Origin: Cryptobacterium sp. CAG:338
GTDB lineage: Bacteria > Actinomycetota > Coriobacteriia > Coriobacteriales > Eggerthellaceae
Reading direction: 5' to 3'
Assembly: GCA_000435475.1 (NCBI GenBank)
Contig: FR896072.1
Coordinates: 136,427-180,020, forward strand
Length of the DNA: 43,594 bases
A program made the position numbers and the translations under genes. The notes under the pieces are model-generated. The model did no database searches. It was not told where the DNA came from and saw only the letters and a program-made list of their open reading frames with translations. Below are positions 23,662-32,200 of the stretch, piece after piece. Each line of letters begins with the position of its first letter. Positions within the stretch are counted from its first letter, which is position 1.

Positions 23662-24912
23662 TTAAGAATGTTCTTTACGTTCAGATCGGGGAATTTTATA
23701 TGACGGACAGGAATAGGTATGTATTTCAGCTGTCTGCAATGCTTCTGCAGCCCATTCATCCATGGGAAGATCTGCTTCCGCTGCAAGAACTTTAGGAAGT
23801 TTCGCATGCGTTTCAGGATTTCGGGGCATAAACAACGTACAACAATCTGGAGCATCTTGCGAAGAAATGTCAAAAGTGCCAAGTTTTTGAGCTTCACCAA
23901 TTATTTCCACTTTATCAAAACCCACTAAAGGTCTATAAACTGGCAACAGGACACTTTGATTAACTACCAGCATGTTGTCCATAGTCTGAGAAGCCACTTG
24001 ACCAAGACTTTCACCTGTTACCAGCGCTTTTGCCCCTTCTTTACGAGCAATACGCTCAGCGATTCTAAACATTAAACGACGATACAGTATTACACGAAGC
24101 TCTGGTGGTGCAAGAGCCGAGATTTCACGCTGGTACGTACCAATAGGAACCGTATATAAACGCGCAAAACAACCACTCCGTTCAAGAACTTCTGCGATAT
24201 CTTGCACCAAATATTCACTAGTAGCCGAAGTTTCAGGTCTTCCAGAAAAATGAACCCCAATACAAGTCGCACCTCGACGAGCAATACGCCAGGTTGCGAC
24301 TGGAGAATCAATACCAGAAGAAAGCAAACAAACAGCCTTACCTGCACTACCCACAGGAAGACCACCAATTCCCTGGATGCTTCTTCCATAAATATAAGTT
24401 GAACCCTGAATTACTTCGACACGTACTTCAACATCAGGGTTTTTCATGGCAACTTTTTTGTCGGGGAAAGCACGACAAAGAGCAGCGCCCACCAACTGAT
24501 TGAGCTGCATTGAATCGATAGCAAAATCGGTATGGTTGCGTCGTGCTTGAACCTTGAAGGTATAAAAATCACCCGCATCAGTTAATGCCATACACGCAGT
24601 TTCATACATCTCTTCAAGATCTTGAGCACAACGATAACCGCAGGAAACGCGAGCAATGCCAGGTACTCCAGCAATCTGGTCTGCCAACCTACAAGAATCC
24701 TCATACGTACTTGAATCAGGCAAAAACAGACAAATCCTTCCAGAGATGCGTCTAATTCGAACCTCGGAATTCTTTATTAACGCTTCAATATTAGCAATTA
24801 GTTGTTGTTCAAATTTTTTTCGATTGTGTCCCTTAAGGCCAATCTCGTGATAATGAACAAGGCAGACACGATGTCGTGTCTGCCTTGTATCAAGTTGCGC
24901 TATTTCAGTCAT
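23662..24912 (-). CDS. thiI: tRNA 4-thiouridine synthase ThiI
   Basis: ThiI thiolates U8 of tRNA and can supply sulfur for thiamine. Residues 16-80 form the NFLD-like start (VCLVHYHEIGLKGHNRKKFE), then a THUMP domain, then the PP-loop ATPase with SSGIDSPVA at 198-206. The 416-residue protein lacks the C-terminal rhodanese domain of the E. coli form, as in most Gram-positives. The first 15 residues (MTEIAQLDTRQTRHR) are an extension, coded by part of a 32-bp inverted repeat. The ATG has only a distant AAAGGA. The gene lies after rpoZ, an unusual neighbour. Confidence 0.95.
   Translation of the reverse strand: MTEIAQLDTRQTRHRVCLVHYHEIGLKGHNRKKFEQQLIANIEALIKNSEVRIRRISGRICLFLPDSSTYEDSCRLADQIAGVPGIARVSCGYRCAQDLEEMYETACMALTDAGDFYTFKVQARRNHTDFAIDSMQLNQLVGAALCRAFPDKKVAMKNPDVEVRVEVIQGSTYIYGRSIQGIGGLPVGSAGKAVCLLSSGIDSPVATWRIARRGATCIGVHFSGRPETSATSEYLVQDIAEVLERSGCFARLYTVPIGTYQREISALAPPELRVILYRRLMFRIAERIARKEGAKALVTGESLGQVASQTMDNMLVVNQSVLLPVYRPLVGFDKVEIIGEAQKLGTFDISSQDAPDCCTLFMPRNPETHAKLPKVLAAEADLPMDEWAAEALQTAEIHTYSCPSYKIPRSERKEHS
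24857..24888. repeat. Perfect 15-bp inverted repeat at the 5' end of thiI
   Basis: Arms ACAAGGCAGACACGA and TCGTGTCTGCCTTGT flank a 2-base centre with no mismatch. It occupies codons about 9-19 of thiI, 24-56 bases after its start codon. As RNA it would form a very stable hairpin just inside the coding region. It may be a former terminator or operator taken into the frame. Only one copy was seen in the window. Confidence 0.9.
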
Positions 24913-24976
24913 TGTAATGAAAAAATCCTTTTATTAGCTTCAACTATCGTAACAAATTAAGGTCTCTTTGCGATGA

Positions 24977-25237
24977 TTAGTGATTATGAACATCGATCGT
25001 TGCAGGATCGTAAGAAACATCCCCACGAGAAATTTCATCAAAAGCAATGGAAAGAGGACGACGATTATTAGCCTTAGCAATATCTACAGCAGTTTGAAGC
25101 TGGATAGCACGATTACGCTGACCTCGCATCATTTCGTTAATATCATGAGCGCGTTTAGAAGCTAAAGCACACAGTAAAAAACGATCGTCATCAGTTTGAT
25201 CCAACAACACATCAATTTTAGGTTCAATAAGGCTCAT
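24977..25237 (-). CDS. rpoZ: RNA polymerase subunit omega
   Basis: Omega stabilises the beta' subunit in RNA polymerase. The 86-residue product begins MSLIEPKIDVLLDQTDDDRF and has the conserved core LCALASKRAHDINEMMRGQRNRAIQL in shorter blocks (KRAHDIN, then AVDIAKAN). The last 20 residues complete the usual acidic end. It starts 5 bases after gmk ends, in the order mihF-gmk-rpoZ known from actinobacteria. Confidence 0.95.
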   Translation of the reverse strand: MSLIEPKIDVLLDQTDDDRFLLCALASKRAHDINEMMRGQRNRAIQLQTAVDIAKANNRRPLSIAFDEISRGDVSYDPATIDVHNH

Positions 25238-25242
25238 CTTTT

Positions 25243-25839
25243 TTAGATCCCTTTCGTATCATTTGCGAAAGAATTGATAACTTCTACCAATTCATCAACA
25301 GCTCGTTCGAGGTCATCGTTTACAACTTGAACATCATACTCCATTTTTTGCGCAAGCTCTACCTCTGCTGTTTTCATTCTCGAAGAAATTACATCTTCCG
25401 TTTCAGTGCCACGCTGACGAAGTCTTCTCTCTAATTCTTCAAGAGAAGGAGGCTCTATAAAAACCAGATGAGCTTCTGGAAGGGCCTTGCGAACCTGAAG
25501 AGCCCCTTGCACATCAATTTCTAAAATTACCTGATCACCAGCATTCATATGATCTACAACACTTTTCTTTAAAGTGCCATAGAAATTGTCATGAACTTGA
25601 GCCCATTCAAGAAATCCATCCTGTTCAACAAGACTTTTAAAATGATCAGTATCTAAAAAGAAATAATGAACGCCTTCGATTTCGCCAGGACGGGGACTGC
25701 GAGTAGTAGCAGAAACGGATACCCATGCATCGGGTATCCGTTCTATAACCTGCGATAATAAAGTGCCCTTACCTGCTCCAGAAGGGCCTGAAACTACAAA
25801 GAGATTACCTACGCGGGAATTATTTTCCAAGACGATCAA
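25243..25839 (-). CDS. gmk: Guanylate kinase
   Basis: Gmk phosphorylates GMP to GDP. The P-loop SGPSGAGKGT lies near residue 20, followed by the GMP-binding segment SATTRSPRPGEIEGVHYFF and the lid RLRQRGTETED. The 198-residue frame begins with TTG inside the mihF end; a second TTG lies 9 bases later. There is no ATG or clear ribosome site before the conserved part, so the start is uncertain and translation is probably coupled to mihF. Confidence 0.94.
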   Translation of the reverse strand: MIVLENNSRVGNLFVVSGPSGAGKGTLLSQVIERIPDAWVSVSATTRSPRPGEIEGVHYFFLDTDHFKSLVEQDGFLEWAQVHDNFYGTLKKSVVDHMNAGDQVILEIDVQGALQVRKALPEAHLVFIEPPSLEELERRLRQRGTETEDVISSRMKTAEVELAQKMEYDVQVVNDDLERAVDELVEVINSFANDTKGI

Positions 25840-26131
25840 GCAACGCTTTCTGTTGACGCTCGCCCAAACCCTTCAAACGACGGGATTCAGCGATATCCAA
25901 TTCCTTCATGATCTTTTCGGCCTTTGCCTTTCCGTACCCTGGAAGAGTTTCGATCAAGGTAGAAGCCTTCATACGACCAACAATAGGATCATCCTTCATT
26001 GCAAGAACATCCGCAAGACTTAAAACCCCATTTTTTAAATCTTCACGAACCTGAGCTCGCTTGATACGTGCAGCTTTTGCCTTCTCGAGTGCCTGCTGCC
26101 TTTCTTCTGGGGTGAGTTGTGGAACCGGCAT
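25820..26131 (-). CDS. mihF: Integration host factor, actinobacterial type (mIHF)
   Basis: mIHF is a small nucleoid-associated DNA-binding protein found in actinobacteria and unrelated in fold to HU/IHF. The 103 residues show the family start PVPQLTPEERQQALEKA, the region RAQVREDLKNGVLSLADVLA and the helix-two-turn-helix core containing LIETLPGYGKAKAEKIM, ending with a basic GERQQKALLDRLG. AAGGAGCG precedes the ATG. It leads the mihF-gmk-rpoZ cluster. Its presence is the strongest sign that the host is an actinobacterium in the broad sense. Confidence 0.95.
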   Translation of the reverse strand: MPVPQLTPEERQQALEKAKAARIKRAQVREDLKNGVLSLADVLAMKDDPIVGRMKASTLIETLPGYGKAKAEKIMKELDIAESRRLKGLGERQQKALLDRLGK

Positions 26132-26357
26132 GGTCGCTCCTTTTCTTTATCGATGTACTTGGACACCGTCTTATAAGCAATTTCACTAATACTATAGTAT
26201 ACACAATTTAGATTTACACAATCCCTTAAAAGTGTCCCCTGTCACTTATATCAAAAGATTACGTATATGAACAGCGAATTTATACCATTATTTCATGATT
26301 TCTGCACCATTTTGTGAATTTTAAACCCTCTTTTTCCATACCCTTTGGATAAAGAAA
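26132..26357. promoter_or_regulatory. Intergenic region upstream of mihF
   Basis: This AT-rich stretch lies between the pyr operon terminator and mihF and should hold the mihF promoter. A perfect 12-base palindrome, ATACTATAGTAT (26189-26200), overlaps possible -10 boxes. Further upstream, AAGTG and CACTT flank a TCCCCTGT core (about 26229-26248), like short REP-type elements. No ORF with coding character was seen. The promoter itself cannot be fixed with confidence. Confidence 0.45.
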
Positions 26358-26385
26358 TAGGCTCCCGGAGTAAAACGAGAGCCTA
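26351..26385 (-). terminator. Rho-independent terminator at end of pyr operon
   Basis: On the minus strand TAGGCTCTCG (26385-26376) and CGGGAGCCTA (26367-26358) pair over 10 bp with one G-U pair and an 8-base loop, followed by TTTCTTT. It lies 31 bases past the last gene of the pyr operon and separates it from mihF. Confidence 0.85.
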
Positions 26386-26415
26386 CAACAAGAATACCTA
26401 CACGAATCTAAAGGA

Positions 26416-26865
26416 CTAAAGAAGTGAATGACAAGGAATATTTTGTATCGTTGAGTTTGCTCCTACTAAAGATAAAACAGCCATCACGCGGGCTTCCTTA
26501 GATTCAACAAAACTAATCATTTTTTGCGCAATTTCTTCATTAAAGGTATCAAGAACAACGATGACCTTATCCTTCTTTTTCAACGAAAGAGAAGAGGTAA
26601 TCTCTCCTGAACCGAAATCACAAACTCCAAATTTCATCCATGCGGAAAGTGCAATGTTATAAGCAAAGTAAGAGTCAGCTCCAGAAAGCGACAAAACAAT
26701 CTCTGGTTTTGCTTCTCTATCAACCTTTTGAAGCAGTTCTACCGCAAGTTTATTTGAAACAATGGGATCCACCATTAAAGCCTGCGGATTAATCGAGAGA
26801 CCCTGTTCTTGCTTTTCAAGAACATACATCTTTTCTAAGAGTTCCTGTATTTCAGAAGTTTCCAT
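26416..26865 (-). CDS. PyrE-like phosphoribosyltransferase-fold protein lacking the PRPP motif
   Basis: The 149-residue product lines up by eye with the core of orotate phosphoribosyltransferase. EIVLSLSGADSYFAYNIALS matches the strand-loop after the first helix, and the stretch KKKDKVIVVLDTFNEEIAQK (97-116) occupies the place of the PRPP loop. There a PyrE has VVVEDxxxTGG; here only VVLD remains and the TGG is lost. At 149 residues it is also some 50 shorter than PyrE. It starts 3 bases after pyrF and is followed by the operon terminator. It could be a decayed pyrE, an effector-sensing protein or an assembly partner. No function is claimed. Confidence 0.65.
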   Translation of the reverse strand: METSEIQELLEKMYVLEKQEQGLSINPQALMVDPIVSNKLAVELLQKVDREAKPEIVLSLSGADSYFAYNIALSAWMKFGVCDFGSGEITSSLSLKKKDKVIVVLDTFNEEIAQKMISFVESKEARVMAVLSLVGANSTIQNIPCHSLL

Positions 26866-26868
26866 TCC

Positions 26869-27585
26869 TTATAGCTCCTTTGCGATTGCTTCAAATGCAG
26901 CAGCAGGATCTGCCTGCTCGGTAATAGGACGACCAATAACAATATGTGAGGCACCGTTATCAAACGCAGCTTTAGGAGTTGCCACACGTGTTTGATCTCC
27001 CAGTGCTGCGCCTGCAGGCCTTACACCTGGAGTAACAATATAAGCATTAGGTCCTAATACCTCGCGAAGCATCGCTGCCTCCTGAGGAGAAGTTACAACA
27101 CCGGATAGACCCGCCTCTTTAGCCTGATTTGCAAGACTAATAACTTGGTCCTTAACCTTACGCGTAACTCCTGTACTACGCAGATCTTCTTCACTCATGC
27201 TGGTAAGAACCGTAATAGCCAATGAAATAGGTTCTTCTTCGACCCATCGAGCTTCTGATAAACCTTCCTTTGCAGCTTTCATCATAGAAAGTCCACCGAC
27301 TGCGTGCATGGTAAGCATGTCGGCACCTGCTTCAGCAGCAGCTTTAGCAGCTCCTTTTACCTGATGCGGAATGTCATGAAACTTTAAGTCAAGAAAAACC
27401 TTAAACCCTCTTTTTTGTAAGGCAGTAATAAAATAAGGGCCTTCCTGATAGAACAGGGTCATACCGATTTTGACCCACGTTGCCTTACCTGCAAGCATAT
27501 CAGCTAATTCGAGAGCGCGACTACGATCACAATCAAGAGCAACGATTACTCTCTCTTTTCGAGGGATAGTATTAAAATCTAACAT
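26869..27585 (-). CDS. pyrF: Orotidine 5'-phosphate decarboxylase
   Basis: PyrF decarboxylates OMP to UMP, the last step of the pathway. The 238-residue TIM barrel has VIVALDCDRSRAL at the start, the catalytic DLKFHDIPHQV (lysine and aspartates) and the phosphate loop segment TPGVRP. It is the group I (bacterial, about 240 residues) form, not the 270-residue mycobacterial type. It overlaps the end of pyrD by 7 bases. Confidence 0.96.
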   Translation of the reverse strand: MLDFNTIPRKERVIVALDCDRSRALELADMLAGKATWVKIGMTLFYQEGPYFITALQKRGFKVFLDLKFHDIPHQVKGAAKAAAEAGADMLTMHAVGGLSMMKAAKEGLSEARWVEEEPISLAITVLTSMSEEDLRSTGVTRKVKDQVISLANQAKEAGLSGVVTSPQEAAMLREVLGPNAYIVTPGVRPAGAALGDQTRVATPKAAFDNGASHIVIGRPITEQADPAAAFEAIAKEL

Positions 27586-28493
27586 TCGAGAGCTCCAATC
27601 AACTGATTAACCTCGGCAATTCCATTTTCTTCACAGTACGATTCGATCCCTTTAATTACCTCAATAGTAGCGTGAGGATTAACAAAATTGGCAGTGCCCA
27701 CCGCTATCGCAGTAGCACCCGCAAGCATAAATTCAACCGCATCGAGCCCGGTACTAATACCTCCCATACCAAGAATAGGAATTTGAACCGATTGGTGAAC
27801 TTGCCAAACCATACGAAGAGCAACCGGCTTAACGGCAGGACCCGAAAGTCCTCCAACGACACGAGCAAGTATCGGTTTGCGCGTTTTTGCATCAATCGCC
27901 ATTCCTAAAAGTGTATTAATGAGCGAAACCGCATCAGCACCTGCATCTTCAACCGCCTTTGCAATTTCAGTAATGTCGGTGACGTTTGGAGTTAGCTTTG
28001 CAATTAAAGGACGCTTAGTACGCTTACGACATTCAGCAACTACTGAAGCTGCCATCGTGGGATCAGTACCAAAAGTCATTCCCCCACAGTCAACATTAGG
28101 ACATGAAATATTCAGTTCGTAAGCATCTACCTCATTGAATTCTTCAAGAGAATCAACAACTGCCGCATACTCATCAAGGCTATGGCCCGAAACATTAACA
28201 ATAACGGTTGCATTCTGGTCTTTTAGCCAGGGCAAATCACGTTGCTTTAAAACTTCCACTCCAGGATTTTGTAGTCCAATTGAATTCAACATTCCAAAAG
28301 GAGTTTCGGCAATTCTTGGAGCATCGTTTCCAGCCCATCCGTTAAGCGAGACACCTTTGGTGGTAACAGCCCCAAGTGCACCAACATCAATAAAATCAGC
28401 ATACTCATGACCCGAAGCGAAGGTACCTGAAGCGGTTGTTACGGGATTTTTCATAAGCAATCCACCAAGGTTGACCTGCATATTTACAGCCAT
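27579..28493 (-). CDS. pyrD: Dihydroorotate dehydrogenase, type 1B catalytic subunit
   Basis: This FMN barrel oxidises dihydroorotate and passes electrons to PyrK and then NAD. Conserved parts are NPVTTASGTF, the active-site loop ELNISCPNVDCGG and LGMGGISTGLDAVEFMLAGA, which ends in the phosphate site. The ATG at 28493 is preferred because GGAGGTG stands upstream and it shares a base with the pyrK stop (TAATG); this gives 304 residues. The NAD-linked PyrD/PyrK pair is typical of Gram-positives; mycobacteria use the membrane type 2. Confidence 0.95.
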   Translation of the reverse strand: MAVNMQVNLGGLLMKNPVTTASGTFASGHEYADFIDVGALGAVTTKGVSLNGWAGNDAPRIAETPFGMLNSIGLQNPGVEVLKQRDLPWLKDQNATVIVNVSGHSLDEYAAVVDSLEEFNEVDAYELNISCPNVDCGGMTFGTDPTMAASVVAECRKRTKRPLIAKLTPNVTDITEIAKAVEDAGADAVSLINTLLGMAIDAKTRKPILARVVGGLSGPAVKPVALRMVWQVHQSVQIPILGMGGISTGLDAVEFMLAGATAIAVGTANFVNPHATIEVIKGIESYCEENGIAEVNQLIGALEC

Positions 28494-29275
28494 TACCAAA
28501 TCACCTCCGCAGCATCAAACACGGGACCATCAACACAAGAACGTTTCCTGCCTTGCTTAGTTTCAACAATACAGGAAAGGCAAGCACCAATGCCGCATGC
28601 CATACGCTTTTCAAGCGAAATAAAGGTAGGTACCCCTGCAGCTAAACATTTTGAAGAAACAATGCGCATCATTGGTTCAGGACCACAACAATACACACAA
28701 TCGTAAGACCTATCAGATAGACACTCATCTACCAAATCAGTACAAAATCCCTTATGACCTTTTGTGCCGTCATCAGTAGCAATAAAGATATCTTTTCCGA
28801 GTAAGTCCCTATAACGCTCTTCAACAACCAACGCCTGTGCGGTTTGGGCACCAAGAACTACGTCGACCTCAATATTCTGTGCAAGAAGCGCCTCCGCCTG
28901 AAGATAGAGCGGAGCTCCTCCCACCCCACCAGCAACCAATAAAGCTGAAAAGGTCTGAGAAGGCACGGACCACCCTTGCCCAATAGGGCCCATTACCGAA
29001 ACAGCGGTACCCGATGGCAAGGTAGTCATATGAGAAGTGCCATATCCTACAACTTGATAAAGAATCGCCAAAACCTTGCCTTCTTTTTCAGTGTAATACA
29101 CCGAAAAAGGGCGTCTTAGTATATGTCCCTCCATACCAGGGAATTGAATATGAACAAACTGTCCCGGTTGTAAGCGAACACCAATTTCATCCACTTCAAC
29201 CTTCATAAGCCACAACGTATGAGAAAGGGCATAATTTTCGCGGATCAATCCGGTTTTTTCGAGAATTGAGCTCAT
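28493..29275 (-). CDS. pyrK: Dihydroorotate dehydrogenase electron-transfer subunit
   Basis: PyrK carries FAD and a 2Fe-2S cluster and links PyrD to NAD. The 260-residue protein has a ferredoxin-reductase beta barrel with the FAD motif RRPFSVY, an NAD-binding part with AGGVGGAPL, and the C-terminal cysteine cluster CGIGACLSC plus a fourth cysteine in KRSCVDGP. All four cluster cysteines are present. It starts 7 bases after carB. Confidence 0.95.
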   Translation of the reverse strand: MSSILEKTGLIRENYALSHTLWLMKVEVDEIGVRLQPGQFVHIQFPGMEGHILRRPFSVYYTEKEGKVLAILYQVVGYGTSHMTTLPSGTAVSVMGPIGQGWSVPSQTFSALLVAGGVGGAPLYLQAEALLAQNIEVDVVLGAQTAQALVVEERYRDLLGKDIFIATDDGTKGHKGFCTDLVDECLSDRSYDCVYCCGPEPMMRIVSSKCLAAGVPTFISLEKRMACGIGACLSCIVETKQGRKRSCVDGPVFDAAEVIW

Positions 29276-29282
29276 AGCAAAA

Positions 29283-32200
29283 TCACTTCTCCTCCCATTG
29301 GTCTAAATCTTGCAAGGCAATAATGGGGAGATTGTCATCACGTAGATTATCAATAGCAGAAACAAAAGCCTGAGCACCCGCCAAAGTGGTGACATAACAA
29401 AGATTTTGTCGAACCGCAAGCGTGCGTAAAACGTACCCATCAGAGCGAGTTTCTTGCCCAAAAGGAGTATTGATCATTAAATCAATTTTGCCTTCACCTA
29501 TTAAGGTAGCAATATTGGGCTCAGGATCACTTACACGACCAATAACTTCACAAGGAATATTCGCAGATTCAAGAGCGCGAGCAGTGCCTGAAGTGCAAAT
29601 GAGCTTAAAGCCCATCCGTGCCAGATCTCGCGCAAGTGGCAAAATAGCTCGTTTATCGCGGTCGCATACCGAAAGGAAGCAAGTGCCTGTTTTTGGTAGC
29701 TCCATATCTACCGCAGCTTGTGTTTTAGCATAAGCACCTGGGAAATTATTTGCGATGCCCATAACTTCGCCCGTTGATTTCATCTCAGGCCCTAATACAA
29801 CATCTGCTCCAGGGAAACGACCAAAAGGCATAACGGCTTCTTTTACGCAAAAATGAGACTGTCGACGTTCATCATCAGGCAAGTTAAAGCTCTCAAGACT
29901 CTCGCCCGCCATAATACGTGCAGCAATCTTTGCCAAAGGAACCCCTGTTGCTTTGGAAATAAAAGGAACGGTACGAGAAGCACGCGGGTTAGCTTCAATT
30001 ACATACACCACCGAATCTTTGATAGCGAACTGCACATTCAATAATCCGACAACTCCCAAACGAAGTGCAAGCCTGCGGGTAATAGAGCGCAATTGTGAAA
30101 CCTGAGATTCAGATAAGGTGAACGGCGGAATACAACAAGCAGAATCTCCTGAGTGAACACCTGCTTCTTCGATATGTTCTAGCACACCGCCGATGTATAC
30201 CTGTTTTCCATCACAGAGCGCATCAACATCACATTCAATTGCACCTTCAAGAAAACGATCCAAATAAACTGGATGATCTGGTGTAATACGTGCTGCTTCA
30301 GCCATATACTTCTCAAGGTACTTTGCATCATAGGCAATTACCATGCCGCGTCCGCCTAAAACGTAGGAAGGGCGAACTAAAAGAGGGAAACCAATGCGAT
30401 CAGCTACCTGACAAGCTTCTTCAAATGAAGAGGCCATACCTGCCGCAGGATAGGTAATATGAAGTTCGTCTAATATTTCGGAGAAGCGATCTCTGTCTTC
30501 TGCCAGGTCAATGGCTTCGGGCTTTGTTCCCATAACAACCATTCCAGAATTCTCAAGATCACGTGCAAGCTTAAGAGGAGTTTGTCCACCCAAAGTAACT
30601 ACAACCCCATCGGGTTGTTCTACATCAACAATGTCCATAACGTCTTCATACGTTAGGGGCTCAAAGTAAAGGCGATCAGAGGTGTCGTAGTCAGTCGAAA
30701 CAGTTTCTGGATTACAGTTAACCATTATGGTTTCAAAACCGGCGTCATGAAGAGCATAGCTTGCATGTACGCAGCAATAATCAAATTCTATACCCTGGCC
30801 AATTCTATTGGGTCCAGCTCCTAAAATCATAGCGCGCTTTTTTGTAGAAGGGCGTACTTCGCTTTCGCCTAATTCGTAGGTTTTGTAATGATATTCGGTA
30901 CGGCTCTCGAATTCGGCTGCGCACGTATCTACCGTCTTAAATACTGGTACAACACCAAGTTCTTTGCGGCGAGCTCGAACGGTATGCTCGTCGCTACCCG
31001 TTAAGTAAGCAATTTGGATATCCGATAAGCCAAATTGCTTTGCTCGTAGCAAGTCTTGTGCATCTAATTCATCAAGCGAATACGTGCCAAGCGTTTTCTC
31101 AACTTGAATAATGTCGTAAAGACGAGAGAGGAACCAACGATCAATTTTGGATGCGTTAAATACCTGATCAATTGTCCAATTGCGACGGAATGCTTCAGCG
31201 ATATAAAACATGCGATCTTCAGTAGGCTTACCTACCAATTCTTCGAAATGCTCTTCATCGAAGCTGTCTTTTCCATCCGAACCTAAACCAGCACGACCAT
31301 TCTCTAGAGAGCGCATTGCCTTACCAAAAGCCTCTTCAAAAGTACGGCCAATAGCCATAATTTCGCCAACCGCTTTCATACGCGTAGAAAGGGTGGTATC
31401 CGTACCCTTAAATTTTTCAAAAGCAAAGCGAGGAACTTTTACAACGCAGTAGTCAATTGAAGGTTCAAAACATGCCGGCGTTGCCTTGGTTATGTCGTTA
31501 GTAATCTCATCTAAGGTGTAACCAACAGCCAACTTAGCTGCTGCCTTTGCAATAGGAAAGCCAGTCGCCTTAGAAGCAAGAGCAGAAGAGCGAGAAACGC
31601 GAGGATTCATTTCGATTACAATTAATCGACCATTTTGAGGATTAATAGCGAACTGAACGTTTGATCCACCTGTTTCCACTCCGATTTTTTCTAAAATTGC
31701 CAGTGAAGCAACTCGCATACGTTGATACTCAACGTCCGAGAGGGTCTGTGCCGGAGCGACAGTAATAGAGTCTCCCGTATGAACACCCATTGGATCGAAA
31801 TTCTCAATGGAGCAGATAATAATACCGTTACCCGCCTTATCGCGCATAACCTCCATTTCGTATTCTTTCCAGCCCTCAATACTCTCTTCGACAAGAACTT
31901 CGCTTACTGGAGATAAATCAAGACCTTGAGAAACAATAAGTTCGAGCTCTTCTTGATTATGCGCAATGCCGCCACCTGCTCCTCCGAGCGTAAATGAAGG
32001 GCGAATTACCAGTGGGTAACCAAGTGAATCGGCAAGAGAAAGAGCATCTTCAAGAGAATAAGCATATCCGCTTCGTGCAACTTCAAGACCTATTTCTGCC
32101 ATAGCCTCGTTGAATTGCTTACGATCTTCACCTCGTTCAATGGCTGCAAGATCGCACCCGATCATTTCTACCCCATATTTTTCGAGAATGCCAGCTTTGG

